This document shows, one piece after another, positions 41,675 through 50,317 of a stretch of DNA of 64,000 nt (position 1 is the stretch's first letter; every line of letters begins with the position of its first letter). Both the position numbers and the translations under genes were made by a program. The DNA is from UBA10677 sp045654245 (GTDB lineage: Bacteria > Bacillota > Clostridia > Christensenellales > Pumilibacteraceae): assembly GCA_045654245.1 (NCBI GenBank), contig JAZOMX010000020.1, positions 62,001-126,000 on the forward strand. Reading direction: 5' to 3'. A model generated the notes under the pieces. The model searched no databases. It was not told the DNA's origin and saw nothing but the letters and a program-made list of their open reading frames with translations.

Positions 41675-41703
41675 TTGCGCAATAGATATTATGTAGTTAT
41701 ATT
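41675..41703 (+). promoter_or_regulatory. promoter of the PRC-barrel gene
   Basis: -35 TTGCGC (41675-41680), 17-base spacer, -10 TATATT (41698-41703), then AGGAGG at 41711-41716. Confidence 0.7.
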
Positions 41704-41723
41704 GCCATATAGGAGGGTATTTT

Positions 41724-42392
41724 ATGTGTAAATTAAGCGAAATTATAGGGAAAAACGCACTCTCGCTTTGGGATGCTACTAGCCTTGGTAAAATTAAAAA
41801 CGCCGTTTGCGACGCCGGACTTAAAAAAATTACGGCGCTAGAAACTGAAAACGGCAACTTTTTCCCCGTATCCGAGGTAGTCGCTTTCGGCGCCGACACT
41901 ATCGTCGTAAGCAGTTATTCTTCCTCTCCGAACGAAGGCTTACCCTTCCCGATAAACACGCTCGTCTATACCGTTAGCGGTACGCTGTGGGGAGCAGTTT
42001 ACGACCTCGAATTTAAGGGCGACAAAATAATTTCGGTGCTAGTTCCCGATAATAAATTTGACGGGAGCAAAATCGTTTCTCGCTCCGACGAACTGATTAT
42101 CGTAAACGACGGAAATAAACGCATACTCAAAAAAGAAGTTAAGCAAGAAGAAAAACCCGTCCTTCAATCCGAAAATCAAGGCGTATCTTTGCCCCAAAAG
42201 TTGCGAGACGGCGCTACTCCTACCAAATTCGGCTCGTACGATTTTCTTCTCGGTAAGCGTGTAACCAAAGCGATTTATTCAAGCGACGGCAAACTCATAA
42301 TTTCCGATAATTCCGTTATCACCGAAGAGACTATCAGCCTTGCTAGCGAGCACGAAAAACTAGTTCAACTTGCGTTATACAGCAAACAGTAA
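41724..42392 (+). CDS. PRC-barrel domain protein
   Basis: 222 residues, soluble. An N-terminal PRC-barrel (about 1-75: SEIIGKNALSLWDATSLGKI) is followed by a second beta-barrel-like half (to ~150), a Lys/Glu/Gln linker and a third short PRC-like segment (DFLLGKRVTKAIYSSDGKLI, about 171-222). PRC-barrels occur in RimM and in sporulation protein YlmC/YmxH; which role applies is open. Strong site AGGAGG. Monocistronic, ending at a bidirectional terminator. Confidence 0.82.
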   Translation: MCKLSEIIGKNALSLWDATSLGKIKNAVCDAGLKKITALETENGNFFPVSEVVAFGADTIVVSSYSSSPNEGLPFPINTLVYTVSGTLWGAVYDLEFKGDKIISVLVPDNKFDGSKIVSRSDELIIVNDGNKRILKKEVKQEEKPVLQSENQGVSLPQKLRDGATPTKFGSYDFLLGKRVTKAIYSSDGKLIISDNSVITEETISLASEHEKLVQLALYSKQ

Positions 42393-42401
42393 AGAAATTA
42401 A

Positions 42402-42432
42402 AAAAGTCCGTTACGCTAAATAACGGACTTTT
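42402..42432. terminator. bidirectional intrinsic terminator
   Basis: Arms AAAAGTCCGTTA (42402-42413) and TAACGGACTTTT (42421-42432), between convergent PRC-barrel and murC genes. Confidence 0.9.
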
Positions 42433-42435
42433 CGT

Positions 42436-43659
42436 TTATCTTATTAGTTTTCTCGCCTCGCCGTCAAGCGTGCCTGCGCCCATAAAAACTACGGTGTCGC
42501 CATCACGCGTCAGTTCCGTTATCGCTCTTACAATTTTATCGTAGCCGGAAAGCAAAACGGTATTCAGTTTTCTCTTTTTTAGACGGAAAAACAACTCTTT
42601 TATCGTCTCGTCGTCGCCTATTTCTCTCGCCCCGTAAACGGGAAGAAGAACAACTCTTTCCGCTCGCTCTAAACTACGAACGAACCCTCCGCAAAGCGCC
42701 CTCGTTCGAGAATAGGTATGAGGCTCGAAGAACACCGTGGCTTTGCTAAAAACGGACAGAGCGCAATCTATTTCAGACGGGTGATGAGCGTAATCGGAAT
42801 ACACCGCGCGCCCGTTAAACAACCCGAGATATTCCGCGCGCCTTTTTACTCCCGTAAACTTTTTCAATCCCTCACTAGCGGTATTAACGCTTGCTCCAAG
42901 CGAAAGAGCAACGACTACGCCTGCTAATGCATTGTAAATGTTATGTTTTCCTAAAACAGAGATAGCAAACTCGCCTAGATAAATGTCTTTATACCACAAC
43001 GAAAACCCCTTTTCAATTTCTCGAGCGTAAAAATCGTTGCCTCTTGCCATACCGAAAGTAATTTTGTTGGGATGCTCTAACCTCGATAAAAAGGCGTCGT
43101 CGCCGTTTACTACCACCGTTTCACACTTATTAGCAAACGCACAAAAAGCCTCTCGATATTCTCTCTCGTTTTTATAGCAGTCTGGGTGGTCGAACTCGGC
43201 GTTTAGGATTACGCCAACGCTAGGCGAAAGAGAAAGAAAACTACGCCTATACTCGCACGCCTCGGTAATAAAAATCTCGTCGCCGTCTCGGTTTTGCACC
43301 TCGCCACCTATATGCGTCGTAACCGAATATCCCTCTAGCATACTCGATAGCATAGCCGTAGTAGTCGTTTTGCCGTGAGTTCCAGATACGGCAATCACTT
43401 TTTTATATCCGCTCGCAACCGCGCCCAAAAATTGCGCCCGTTCCACTACCGCAACGCCTCTTTTTTTCGCCTCGATTAGTTCACAGTTATCGCTTGGTAT
43501 TGCCGAAGAAAATACTACCATATCTACGCTCGCAATATTGCTCTTGCTATGTCCTAATAGCGTTTCGTCCGAACCGCTTACCTCGTGCCCACTTCTTTTC
43601 GCTATTTCCATAAGGCGAGCCATCGAAACTCCCTTACAACCGATAAAATGAATTTTCAT
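42436..43659 (-). CDS. murC: UDP-N-acetylmuramate--L-alanine ligase
   Basis: 407 residues, about 50 shorter than most MurC. N-terminal HFIGCKGVSMARLMEIAKRS, the P-loop VIAVSGTHGKTTTTAML (about 88-104), the Glu-containing FITEACEYRRSFLSLSPSV, NAEFDHPDCY and the C-terminal SDYAHHPSEI and FEPHTYSRTRAL are present, so all catalytic regions are intact. It adds L-Ala to UDP-MurNAc in peptidoglycan synthesis. No strong ribosome binding site is seen; AAGG lies next to the ATG. Confidence 0.93.
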   Translation of the reverse strand: MKIHFIGCKGVSMARLMEIAKRSGHEVSGSDETLLGHSKSNIASVDMVVFSSAIPSDNCELIEAKKRGVAVVERAQFLGAVASGYKKVIAVSGTHGKTTTTAMLSSMLEGYSVTTHIGGEVQNRDGDEIFITEACEYRRSFLSLSPSVGVILNAEFDHPDCYKNEREYREAFCAFANKCETVVVNGDDAFLSRLEHPNKITFGMARGNDFYAREIEKGFSLWYKDIYLGEFAISVLGKHNIYNALAGVVVALSLGASVNTASEGLKKFTGVKRRAEYLGLFNGRAVYSDYAHHPSEIDCALSVFSKATVFFEPHTYSRTRALCGGFVRSLERAERVVLLPVYGAREIGDDETIKELFFRLKKRKLNTVLLSGYDKIVRAITELTRDGDTVVFMGAGTLDGEARKLIR

Positions 43660-43680
43660 ACCTTAATACTTATGCTTTAA

Positions 43681-43718
43681 AACTAAAAAAGTGACCGCTT
43701 TCGGTCACTTTTTTAGTT
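43681..43718. terminator. 17-bp perfect stem terminator after the amino-sugar operon
   Basis: AACTAAAAAAGTGACCG and CGGTCACTTTTTTAGTT with a four-base loop, directly after the XRE stop. It separates the operon from murC on the same strand. Confidence 0.9.
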
Positions 43719-43922
43719 TTAGTATTCACTTAAGCCTAATAGATAATCGGCTGAAACGTCAAGGTACTTGCAAAGCGCATAAAGAGTTTGTAGCGAGGGT
43801 ACGCTTTTACCCGTTTTGTAGTCGTTTATACATTGACGACAAACTCCTACGGCGCTAGCAATCTCCGCTTGACTTTTTCCGCTGGTTTTTATTACTTCGT
43901 TAAATCTTTCAGTAAATTTCAT
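43719..43922 (-). CDS. XRE-family HTH regulator at the end of the amino-sugar operon
   Basis: 67 residues from the ATG at 43922; a longer in-frame start would overlap nagA. Single Cro/C1 helix-turn-helix (KSQAEIASAVGVCRQCINDY, recognition near 30-40) with C-terminal DVSADYLLGLSEY. It lies eight bases after nagA and is the last gene before the terminator, so it is probably made together with the sugar enzymes and may regulate them. The site upstream of the ATG is weak. Confidence 0.82.
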   Translation of the reverse strand: MKFTERFNEVIKTSGKSQAEIASAVGVCRQCINDYKTGKSVPSLQTLYALCKYLDVSADYLLGLSEY

Positions 43923-43930
43923 ATTCGTTT

Positions 43931-45067
43931 TTACTTTACTCTTTCTCCGCCAACGACTACGAACGAAACGCAAATATCGTCGTCAAACGCAATTATATCA
44001 GCGTCGTAACCACACTCTAGTTTACCTTTATTAAGTCCTAAAATTCGAGCGGGAACTTCGGTTAGCATTTTCACGCTATCCACTACGCTTTCGCCAACTT
44101 CACGAGTAAGCACTCTTACGAGGCGGTCTTGAGTTGCGATACTGCCTGCAAACGCCGAGCGGTCGGCAAGGCGACAAACACCCTCTTCGATAATAAAGGG
44201 CGTACCAGCCATAACGCCTTCTTTTATATCCGTACCGGCAAGGTGCAAACTATCGGTAATAAGGGCAACTTTGTCCTTTCCCTTAATTTTAAGTATCATC
44301 TTAATAAGGTCGGGAGGCAAATGTTTTCCGTCGGCAATAAGTTCAACGAAAAGTTCGTCGCGAAGGTATGCGCTCTCTATTACTCCAAGCGAGCGGAAAC
44401 CTTGTTTTCTAGTAACCGTACTCGTGCAAGAATATAAGTGAGTTATAAGTGAACAACCGTTGTCGATTGCCCGTGCCATATCCTCATACTTTGCGTCGGT
44501 ATGTCCTGCCGAGGCTACTATTCCTCGTGATACGAGTTCGGCGCAAAAACTACCGTCGTCGTACTCGGGCGCATAAGTCCAACGAGCAACCTCGTCGCCA
44601 TACTTTTCCAAAAACGGCAAATATTCTTCCCGCTTAGGAGCGGTAATAAAATCGGGGCATTGCGCTCCGCATTGAGTTGCAGATAGGTACGGACCCTCTA
44701 GGTGCGCGCCTATAATATTTGCTTTACTCTCTCCGCTTTTTTTTGCCTCAGCGATATCCTCTACCGCTTTTTGCATAACCGAAAAAGGCGAGGCGGAAAT
44801 CGTGGGCAAAATTGAAGTCGTGCCGTTCTCTAAATGAAAATTACAACCCTTAACGACTTCTGCGGGCGTACTATCTACGAAAGCGTGACCGCCACCGCCG
44901 TGAGTGTGCATTTCAATAAACCCCGGCGAGAGGAATTTGCCCGTAAGGTCTATTACCTCGCCAGCAGGTCTATCCTTCGTAACGGCGGAAATCTTATTTC
45001 CGTTAGTCGTCAAATAGCCGTTAAGCAATCCGCTAGGCGTAATAATTTTGTCGCTTTTAATTATCAT
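43931..45067 (-). CDS. nagA: N-acetylglucosamine-6-phosphate deacetylase
   Basis: 378 residues, normal length. Amidohydrolase features: FIEMHTHGGGGHAFVD, metal Glu in HLEGPYLSATQCGAQ, VASAGHTDAKYEDM, LITHLYSC, LIADGKHLPPDL and the catalytic Asp in VALITDSLHLAG. It removes acetate from GlcNAc-6-P, giving GlcN-6-P for NagB. The TDSLHLAG motif differs from the common TDAMxAxG, so related acetamido-sugar phosphates are possible substrates. Four-base overlap with nagB. Confidence 0.92.
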   Translation of the reverse strand: MIIKSDKIITPSGLLNGYLTTNGNKISAVTKDRPAGEVIDLTGKFLSPGFIEMHTHGGGGHAFVDSTPAEVVKGCNFHLENGTTSILPTISASPFSVMQKAVEDIAEAKKSGESKANIIGAHLEGPYLSATQCGAQCPDFITAPKREEYLPFLEKYGDEVARWTYAPEYDDGSFCAELVSRGIVASAGHTDAKYEDMARAIDNGCSLITHLYSCTSTVTRKQGFRSLGVIESAYLRDELFVELIADGKHLPPDLIKMILKIKGKDKVALITDSLHLAGTDIKEGVMAGTPFIIEEGVCRLADRSAFAGSIATQDRLVRVLTREVGESVVDSVKMLTEVPARILGLNKGKLECGYDADIIAFDDDICVSFVVVGGERVK

Positions 45068-45822
45068 AACAAACTACTGCTGTCTCCGTCGAGGTAAAGC
45101 ACCGCGCTCTTATGACGACGCAAAGCCGTAGCGGGACACTCCTCGTTAATCTCGCCCGTAAGCGTACGCTTAACAGCCTTTGCTTTAGTGGGCGCAGGTA
45201 CTATGCAAAAACAGTATGGAGCGCGCATAAGCGTAGGACAAGTAAGCGTTAGGGCGTACTTGGGTACTTCGTCAATGCTCTTAAAACAACCATCGTTTAC
45301 TTGTTGCTGACGGCAAACCTCGTCTAGAGGCACTACCTTAACCGTCTTTTCGTCGTTAAAGTCGGCAACCCACGGGTCGTTAAAAGCGATATGACCGTTC
45401 TCGCCGATACCCATAACTACGATATCGGTTAAGTTACGGTTGAGTAAATTCGAATAACGCTCCGCCTCTTTTTCGGGCTCGGTTGCCTCACAATCGATTA
45501 GGTTTACGCTCTTGAACGGAACTTTACCGAAAATATGCTCCATTAAGAAGTTACCAAAACCTTGGGGTGCGGACGCAGATAGTCCGATATATTCGTCCAT
45601 ATGATAAGCGTTAATTCTATTCCACTCGATATCCTTTCTCTCGATTAGCGACGCAAGGACGTCGTTTTGCGAGGGAGCGGCAGCAAAAATCATATTGATT
45701 TCGCTCTTAGTCTTTAACAACTCTACGATTTTATCGCCGATATCCTTTGCTGAAACTTCGCCCATTTCTTTTCTAGTCGGGCTAATCTTAACTCGCAAAT
45801 TATCTACTTTATACTCTTTCAT
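45064..45822 (-). CDS. nagB: glucosamine-6-phosphate deaminase family protein
   Basis: 252 residues. NagB features: NAYHMDEYIGL (the catalytic base Asp of the DEY motif is kept) and GIGENGHIAFNDP around 148-160. In E. coli the second motif is GNDGHIAFNEP; here the ring-opening Asp is Asn and the later Glu is Asp. The nucleotide-like loop AAPSQNDVLAS replaces the usual GSTP. This subtype is common in Firmicutes sugar operons. It likely converts GlcN-6-P or a related amino-sugar phosphate to Fru-6-P and ammonia, but specificity may differ. Overlaps both neighbours by four bases. Confidence 0.85.
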   Translation of the reverse strand: MKEYKVDNLRVKISPTRKEMGEVSAKDIGDKIVELLKTKSEINMIFAAAPSQNDVLASLIERKDIEWNRINAYHMDEYIGLSASAPQGFGNFLMEHIFGKVPFKSVNLIDCEATEPEKEAERYSNLLNRNLTDIVVMGIGENGHIAFNDPWVADFNDEKTVKVVPLDEVCRQQQVNDGCFKSIDEVPKYALTLTCPTLMRAPYCFCIVPAPTKAKAVKRTLTGEINEECPATALRRHKSAVLYLDGDSSSLL

Positions 45823-46661
45823 AGTAAACTCCTCAATTCCTTTACGGCTATATCGAAAGCCTCTTGTTGCGTTTCAAACTTATACGGATTATCGAAAGTT
45901 TTACCCACTAATGCGTTTAATCCGCTAAAAGTTTGCAAATGTGGTTCAAGCGTAATGAAAACCTCACGGTCAAACTCTTCGCCGTAACGGCACAAAATCT
46001 CCTGAATTTTCGCCTCGCCCTTGCCTGCAGGTACGATTGCGCCTGCCTTTAGGGCGTCTTTTATATGAAAATACTCGATATAGTCCTTTAATTTTTCATA
46101 AGCCGTGGGATACGCAACTACGCCGTCAAGCGTAAAATTGCCCATATCGAACACGCACTTTAGTCGTCCACCGAAATAGCGCAGTAAGTCCAAACAATGG
46201 TCGTCGCTCTCGCCGTAAATCTTCGCCTCGTTTTCGTGGCAAAGCGTAAGCGAATACTCGTCCGCTAGGTCGAGTAGTTTTCCTAACCTATCTAGAACTT
46301 CGCTTCTAACCTCTTCTCTCGTCTTATCCTCGGGATAATAGAACGAAAACATACGGATATTCTTTGCGCCCAAAATAGTGGCGTTATCAAAAACTCTTTT
46401 CGCCTTTTCAAGTTCTACCGAAAAGTCGTCCGCTATATTACTCTTTCCAAGCGGAGAGCCGATTGCCGAAACCTTAATACCCTCTCTATCAAGTCTAGCC
46501 TTAATTTCTTTTACCTGCTCTTTAGAAAGGTTTGCGATATTCACCCCGTCAACGAAACGCAATTCGATATACTCGATATTATTCTTTTTAAGTCCCTCTA
46601 TTTGCTCGTCAAGAGACGAACCGTACTCGTCGGCAAAAGCGGACAAAATAATCTTCGACAT
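45819..46661 (-). CDS. sugar phosphate isomerase/epimerase (xylose isomerase-like TIM barrel)
   Basis: 280 residues. AP endonuclease family 2 fold: FADEYGSSLDEQIEGLKKNN, YIELRFVDGVNI, LCHENEAKIYG, CVFDMGNFTLDG and YFHIKDALKAG provide the metal-binding Glu, Asp and His of this superfamily. Typical neighbour of Gfo/Idh/MocA oxidoreductases in catabolic operons for inositols, keto-sugars or amino sugars. Four-base overlap with nagB, one-base overlap with the oxidoreductase gene. Good site GGAGG. Confidence 0.88.
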   Translation of the reverse strand: MSKIILSAFADEYGSSLDEQIEGLKKNNIEYIELRFVDGVNIANLSKEQVKEIKARLDREGIKVSAIGSPLGKSNIADDFSVELEKAKRVFDNATILGAKNIRMFSFYYPEDKTREEVRSEVLDRLGKLLDLADEYSLTLCHENEAKIYGESDDHCLDLLRYFGGRLKCVFDMGNFTLDGVVAYPTAYEKLKDYIEYFHIKDALKAGAIVPAGKGEAKIQEILCRYGEEFDREVFITLEPHLQTFSGLNALVGKTFDNPYKFETQQEAFDIAVKELRSLL

Positions 46662-47533
46662 TAAATTTCCTCCACGGGATTAACCTTTTCTTCTTTTCCA
46701 CTCTCAAGCGAACGGAAAATAGCGTTCATAACGAACACGGGCGCAATAAATTCACGAGCGTCCTTTTCTTGCTCTTTGCCGTTAAGCGCCGAATAGTAAT
46801 GAGCAAACTCTTGCTTAAAGTTATCGTCGTCAACGATAAACTCACCGCCAAACATACCGTTCTCGGTGGATAGGTATGCGTAATACTTGTAATTTTGGTC
46901 GGTAAACTCAAGCGCAATATCATATTCATTATATCTAACCGTCACCGTAACTACGTCGCCGTTCTTAATCGCGAGAACGCTTTTGGGATAATATCCAAAA
47001 ATCTCGCTCGCAACCTCAACCATATGTTGAGCGTAGAAGAAAAAGTCACCGTACGGATTGCTTAAACTTACGGGAGCGCGCAAAAATCCTCCGTACACTC
47101 TACCCTCGCTTTTACTTTCAGCGATTTTTTTAAGTTCGGGTACGAGGCTGGAATATACGCAACTACTTCCACCCGTAAACTTAACGCCGTACTTACGGAA
47201 CTGGCGCATCATCTCTACCGCCTCTTGCTCGGAAACGGTAATAGGCTTGTCTATAAACATAGGCACTCCGCTCTCAATATACGGGCGAGCATACTTATAG
47301 TGATTGTCGCCGTGACGAGCGGTAACGATTACGCCGTCAACCTTACCAACTGCGTCGGCATAATTGTCCATAACGGATACGCCAAACTCGTCGGCAAGTT
47401 TTTTAGACGCTTCTACTTCGTCAGAATAAACGCCCAAAAACTGAATATCGTCGTATGCTTTTTCTTTTACTACTAACTTCAAAAAATTGTCGGCGTGAGA
47501 ATTTTCACACCCTAAAATAACTACTTTTTTCAT
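46661..47533 (-). CDS. Gfo/Idh/MocA family oxidoreductase (short form)
   Basis: 290 residues from the ATG at 47533, two bases after the upstream stop. N-terminal Rossmann fold KKVVILGCENSHADNFLKLV (non-canonical GCENSHA instead of GxGxxG), then VIVTARHGDNHYKYARPYIE, the EKP-equivalent MFIDKPITVSEQEA and a C-terminal substrate domain. It acts on a sugar or polyol with NAD(P). The HADN-containing loop marks a subfamily whose substrate is not established. Confidence 0.86.
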   Translation of the reverse strand: MKKVVILGCENSHADNFLKLVVKEKAYDDIQFLGVYSDEVEASKKLADEFGVSVMDNYADAVGKVDGVIVTARHGDNHYKYARPYIESGVPMFIDKPITVSEQEAVEMMRQFRKYGVKFTGGSSCVYSSLVPELKKIAESKSEGRVYGGFLRAPVSLSNPYGDFFFYAQHMVEVASEIFGYYPKSVLAIKNGDVVTVTVRYNEYDIALEFTDQNYKYYAYLSTENGMFGGEFIVDDDNFKQEFAHYYSALNGKEQEKDAREFIAPVFVMNAIFRSLESGKEEKVNPVEEI

Positions 47534-47537
47534 AATC

Positions 47538-48614
47538 TTACAAAAATTTAAGGTCAAGCGGATTGTCTGCGTGTACTTTCTCGATAACTCTAATAACGCT
47601 CGCCGCAGTCTCTGCCGTTACGGGCATTTCAGCGCCCGTGGTTATGGTGTTATATAGTCCTTTATAGAAATCTCTCGTTCCAACGTCAAACGCAGAACCG
47701 CAAAGTTTTCCCTCTTCTTCGTGAGTAATGAGTTTCTCAGAGCAGTAAATCGGGTTACCATTCTCGTCTTTAAGCGACTCGCGGATTACGGGACGAGGTT
47801 CGTTCTCGCCGTCAACGATATACTTCATTTTGTAATCTCCGCCTGCGGTCAACTTCATAGTTCCCTTACTACCTTGAATTTTTACGTTGTAGTCGGTGTA
47901 AGCGTCGATTGCGCTAATCTCAACGTCAACTACGGGCTTGTCGGGAGCGGTCATAATAATCTTTGCGTAGTCGTCCGCATCTCCGCTAGTAAGCGTTCTT
48001 CCCAAACGAGAGAATACTACTTGCGCGTTCTTGTCGTAATCTAGAAATCCTAACGCCATACCGATAGGATGAGGACCGGTATTGTAAATACTACCCGCAG
48101 TCTTTACTTGTAAAGTCTGCCAGTCCCAACGACGGGATAATCCGTTATAGCGTATGCTAACTTGCTCAATCTTACCAAGTTTTCCGCTAGCAATCGTCTC
48201 AAGTGCGTATAGATAGAACGGAGCAAGGAAAGTTTGCTGGAATACTGCAAGCACAACGCCCTTTTCCTTTGCCGTGCGCATAAGCGTCATACACTCGTAA
48301 TAACTTGCGCCAAAAGGTTTTTCTACCACCACGTTAAATCCGTGTTCGAGCAAGTCTTTCGTAATCGAATAGTGCATTTCAGAATAGGACGCGTTTACCA
48401 CTACGTCGATATCTTTTCTGCCGAAAAGCATAGTATAGCACTCGATCGCCTCACAACCGGGATACTCTTTAAGAGCGAGTTCTCTTCTAGCCGGGTCAGT
48501 TTCAACGACTACGGCAACTTCGAACCACTCGTTGTCAGCGCTACGATAAAAATGTCCGTGGATATCTCTACCACTTCTTCCTTGACCAATAATTGCAAGT
48601 CTTAATTTTTTCAT
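47538..48614 (-). CDS. Gfo/Idh/MocA family oxidoreductase
   Basis: 358 residues. Canonical RLAIIGQGRSGRDIHGHFYR nucleotide loop, the family motif VVVEKPFGASYYECMTLM and a full-length C-terminal beta-sheet domain with catalytic NTGPHPIGMALGFL (His). First gene of the amino-sugar operon with AAGGAGG upstream; a weak promoter (TATAAT near 48643) precedes it. Two oxidoreductases together suggest an oxidation/reduction pair that converts an unusual amino sugar before NagA/NagB. Confidence 0.9.
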   Translation of the reverse strand: MKKLRLAIIGQGRSGRDIHGHFYRSADNEWFEVAVVVETDPARRELALKEYPGCEAIECYTMLFGRKDIDVVVNASYSEMHYSITKDLLEHGFNVVVEKPFGASYYECMTLMRTAKEKGVVLAVFQQTFLAPFYLYALETIASGKLGKIEQVSIRYNGLSRRWDWQTLQVKTAGSIYNTGPHPIGMALGFLDYDKNAQVVFSRLGRTLTSGDADDYAKIIMTAPDKPVVDVEISAIDAYTDYNVKIQGSKGTMKLTAGGDYKMKYIVDGENEPRPVIRESLKDENGNPIYCSEKLITHEEEGKLCGSAFDVGTRDFYKGLYNTITTGAEMPVTAETAASVIRVIEKVHADNPLDLKFL

Positions 48615-48675
48615 AATACCTCCTTAATAATAGGTTTATACCTTAATTATATATTGCTTTATCTTAAAGTAAATT

Positions 48676-48723
48676 GCAAAAAGCACCGAGTAATATTGCA
48701 AAAAATGCAAGTTCTCGATGCTT
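48676..48723 (-). terminator. intrinsic terminator after the S1C protease gene
   Basis: Arms AAGCACCGAG (48681-48690) and CTCGATGCTT (48714-48723; one mismatch), an inner TTGCA/TGCAA pairing, then a T run on the minus strand. Confidence 0.75.
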
Positions 48724-48740
48724 AATATTATATCGTTTCG

Positions 48741-50153
48741 TTATTCCGTTTGGGTTATATCGCTACTAAGTACGGTGTACTCGGTAAGCGTGATTTCGTT
48801 TCCGCCTCTTACAACCTTAAAATTAATTTTATCGCCCTCGAAAACGGTAAATAGAATATCTCCCACCTCGAAAATTCGATTTAGTTTTTTCTCTACTCCG
48901 TTTACGATAATCGACTTTATCTCGTCGCCTAACGCAAGTCCCATACCCTCGCCGATAAGTCCTTCTTCTACATTGCTTATCGTTATGCTCTCGACGATTT
49001 TTCCGTAGCCGTCTTGCTCGGAATACACGAATTTAGCGTCTCCTTTGGTTACCTCGATACCAAGTTTAACCTTTTTAGCGTTCTTTTCTCCGCTCGGCGA
49101 ATAATGCATAATATTCTCTACGACGCCTCTAACGATTTGGACGGGTACTGCGTAGTTCACGTTTTGGTCCTCGCCGTCGCCTGCGTTAGTAATACCGATT
49201 AGTTTACCCTCGCCGTCGAAAAGTCCGCCTCCCGAACTTCCGTTATAAATCGCCGTGTCTATTCTTACTACGCGATAACTTCTCGTAGTTCCGTCAACCG
49301 ATAACGCTATATATTCGTTGTCAACGCTAACTATTCCCTCGGTAACCGATATGCCTTCGCCTTCGGGGTTGCCGATTGCAATCGCCGTCTCGCCCACCTT
49401 ATAACCGCTAGCAAACTCGATTTCTTTTACGCCGTCGTTTATCGCAAGAACGTCGCTCGTTCTCGCTCTTATAACCGCTATATCGGCAGTAACCGAACCG
49501 CCTACTAACTCGCACTCAATCGCATAATCGCCGTACTCGTAAACGGTACAACCGTTAGCGTCCTTATTCTCCGTTGCGGTTGGATTTCCCTCACTACCGT
49601 AAAGATAGCAAACTATTTTCTTCGCCGTTTTGCCCGTCTCGAGCGCGTTCTTATTATAAATGACGTGATAGTTCGTTATAAAATAAGTGTAATCGCTATT
49701 CTTCTCGTATAATACGGCAGAGCCTAAATATACGGCGGTCTCCTTACTGCCTCTATTCGACTGCGTAAACTCGCAATAAACCTTAGCCGACGAAAGCAAC
49801 GCCTCGTTAATTATGTTAACGCTTCCTTCGGCGTTTATTGAAAACAAACTTAAAAAGTCGGCGTAAGTTGCGCTCGGGTACTGCTCTTTGTACTTATTGA
49901 ATAGGTCGGTTACCGTTAAATCCGTTCCGTCCTTGCCGTCTGCCCCCGCTAATCCGTCCGCGCCGTTACTAATCTCCAGCGTTGAAGTCGTGCCGTCCGA
50001 ATAAGTTATAGTATAAGTATCGGTAAGCCCTTCGGTTGAAGTAAGTTCAATCGAAACTACGCTTACCGTTTCCTTGGTTGAGCCAACGCAACCAAAGATA
50101 CCGCTAAAAATAAGCGTGATAGAAAGTAAAATCAATAAAATTTTTCGTTTCAT
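48741..50153 (-). CDS. S1C (HtrA/DegP-like) serine protease lipoprotein with collagen-like linker
   Basis: 470 residues. The signal peptide ends at lipobox GIFGC (Cys 22). Residues 63-78 contain Gly-x-x triplets (GADGLAGADGKDG). The trypsin-like domain has the triad His 163 (NYHVIY), Asp 224 (TADIAVI) and Ser 307 (NGSSGGG). A PDZ-like region lies at about 365-460. It is a membrane-tethered exported quality-control protease. The collagen-like tether next to the lipid anchor is unusual for HtrA, which normally has a transmembrane helix. Monocistronic. Confidence 0.9.
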   Translation of the reverse strand: MKRKILLILLSITLIFSGIFGCVGSTKETVSVVSIELTSTEGLTDTYTITYSDGTTSTLEISNGADGLAGADGKDGTDLTVTDLFNKYKEQYPSATYADFLSLFSINAEGSVNIINEALLSSAKVYCEFTQSNRGSKETAVYLGSAVLYEKNSDYTYFITNYHVIYNKNALETGKTAKKIVCYLYGSEGNPTATENKDANGCTVYEYGDYAIECELVGGSVTADIAVIRARTSDVLAINDGVKEIEFASGYKVGETAIAIGNPEGEGISVTEGIVSVDNEYIALSVDGTTRSYRVVRIDTAIYNGSSGGGLFDGEGKLIGITNAGDGEDQNVNYAVPVQIVRGVVENIMHYSPSGEKNAKKVKLGIEVTKGDAKFVYSEQDGYGKIVESITISNVEEGLIGEGMGLALGDEIKSIIVNGVEKKLNRIFEVGDILFTVFEGDKINFKVVRGGNEITLTEYTVLSSDITQTE

Positions 50154-50282
50154 CTATTTCTCCTTTTGCAAAACTTCAAGTTTCGTTTATATAATACCAC
50201 AAAAAAACGATAATAATCAATAAAATAAATGAAAATATCGTGAAAAAAATGTATTCTTCGTCTTTTTTAACGGGCTTTTCGA

Positions 50283-50311
50283 TTGAGTTAGAAGAAAAAA
50301 AGTGCTATAAT
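50283..50311 (+). promoter_or_regulatory. promoter giving a predicted leaderless chromate-transporter mRNA
   Basis: -35 TTGAGT (50283-50288), 17-base spacer, -10 TATAAT (50306-50311), then six bases (ACGGGT) to the ATG at 50318. No Shine-Dalgarno sequence fits. Confidence 0.82.
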
Positions 50312-50317
50312 ACGGGT

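Noticed and set aside
50240..50317. 26-residue N-terminal extension of the first chromate transporter subunit
   Set aside because: The extension spans the -35 and -10 boxes of a strong promoter and does not resemble CHR N-termini. The ATG at 50318 is preferred.
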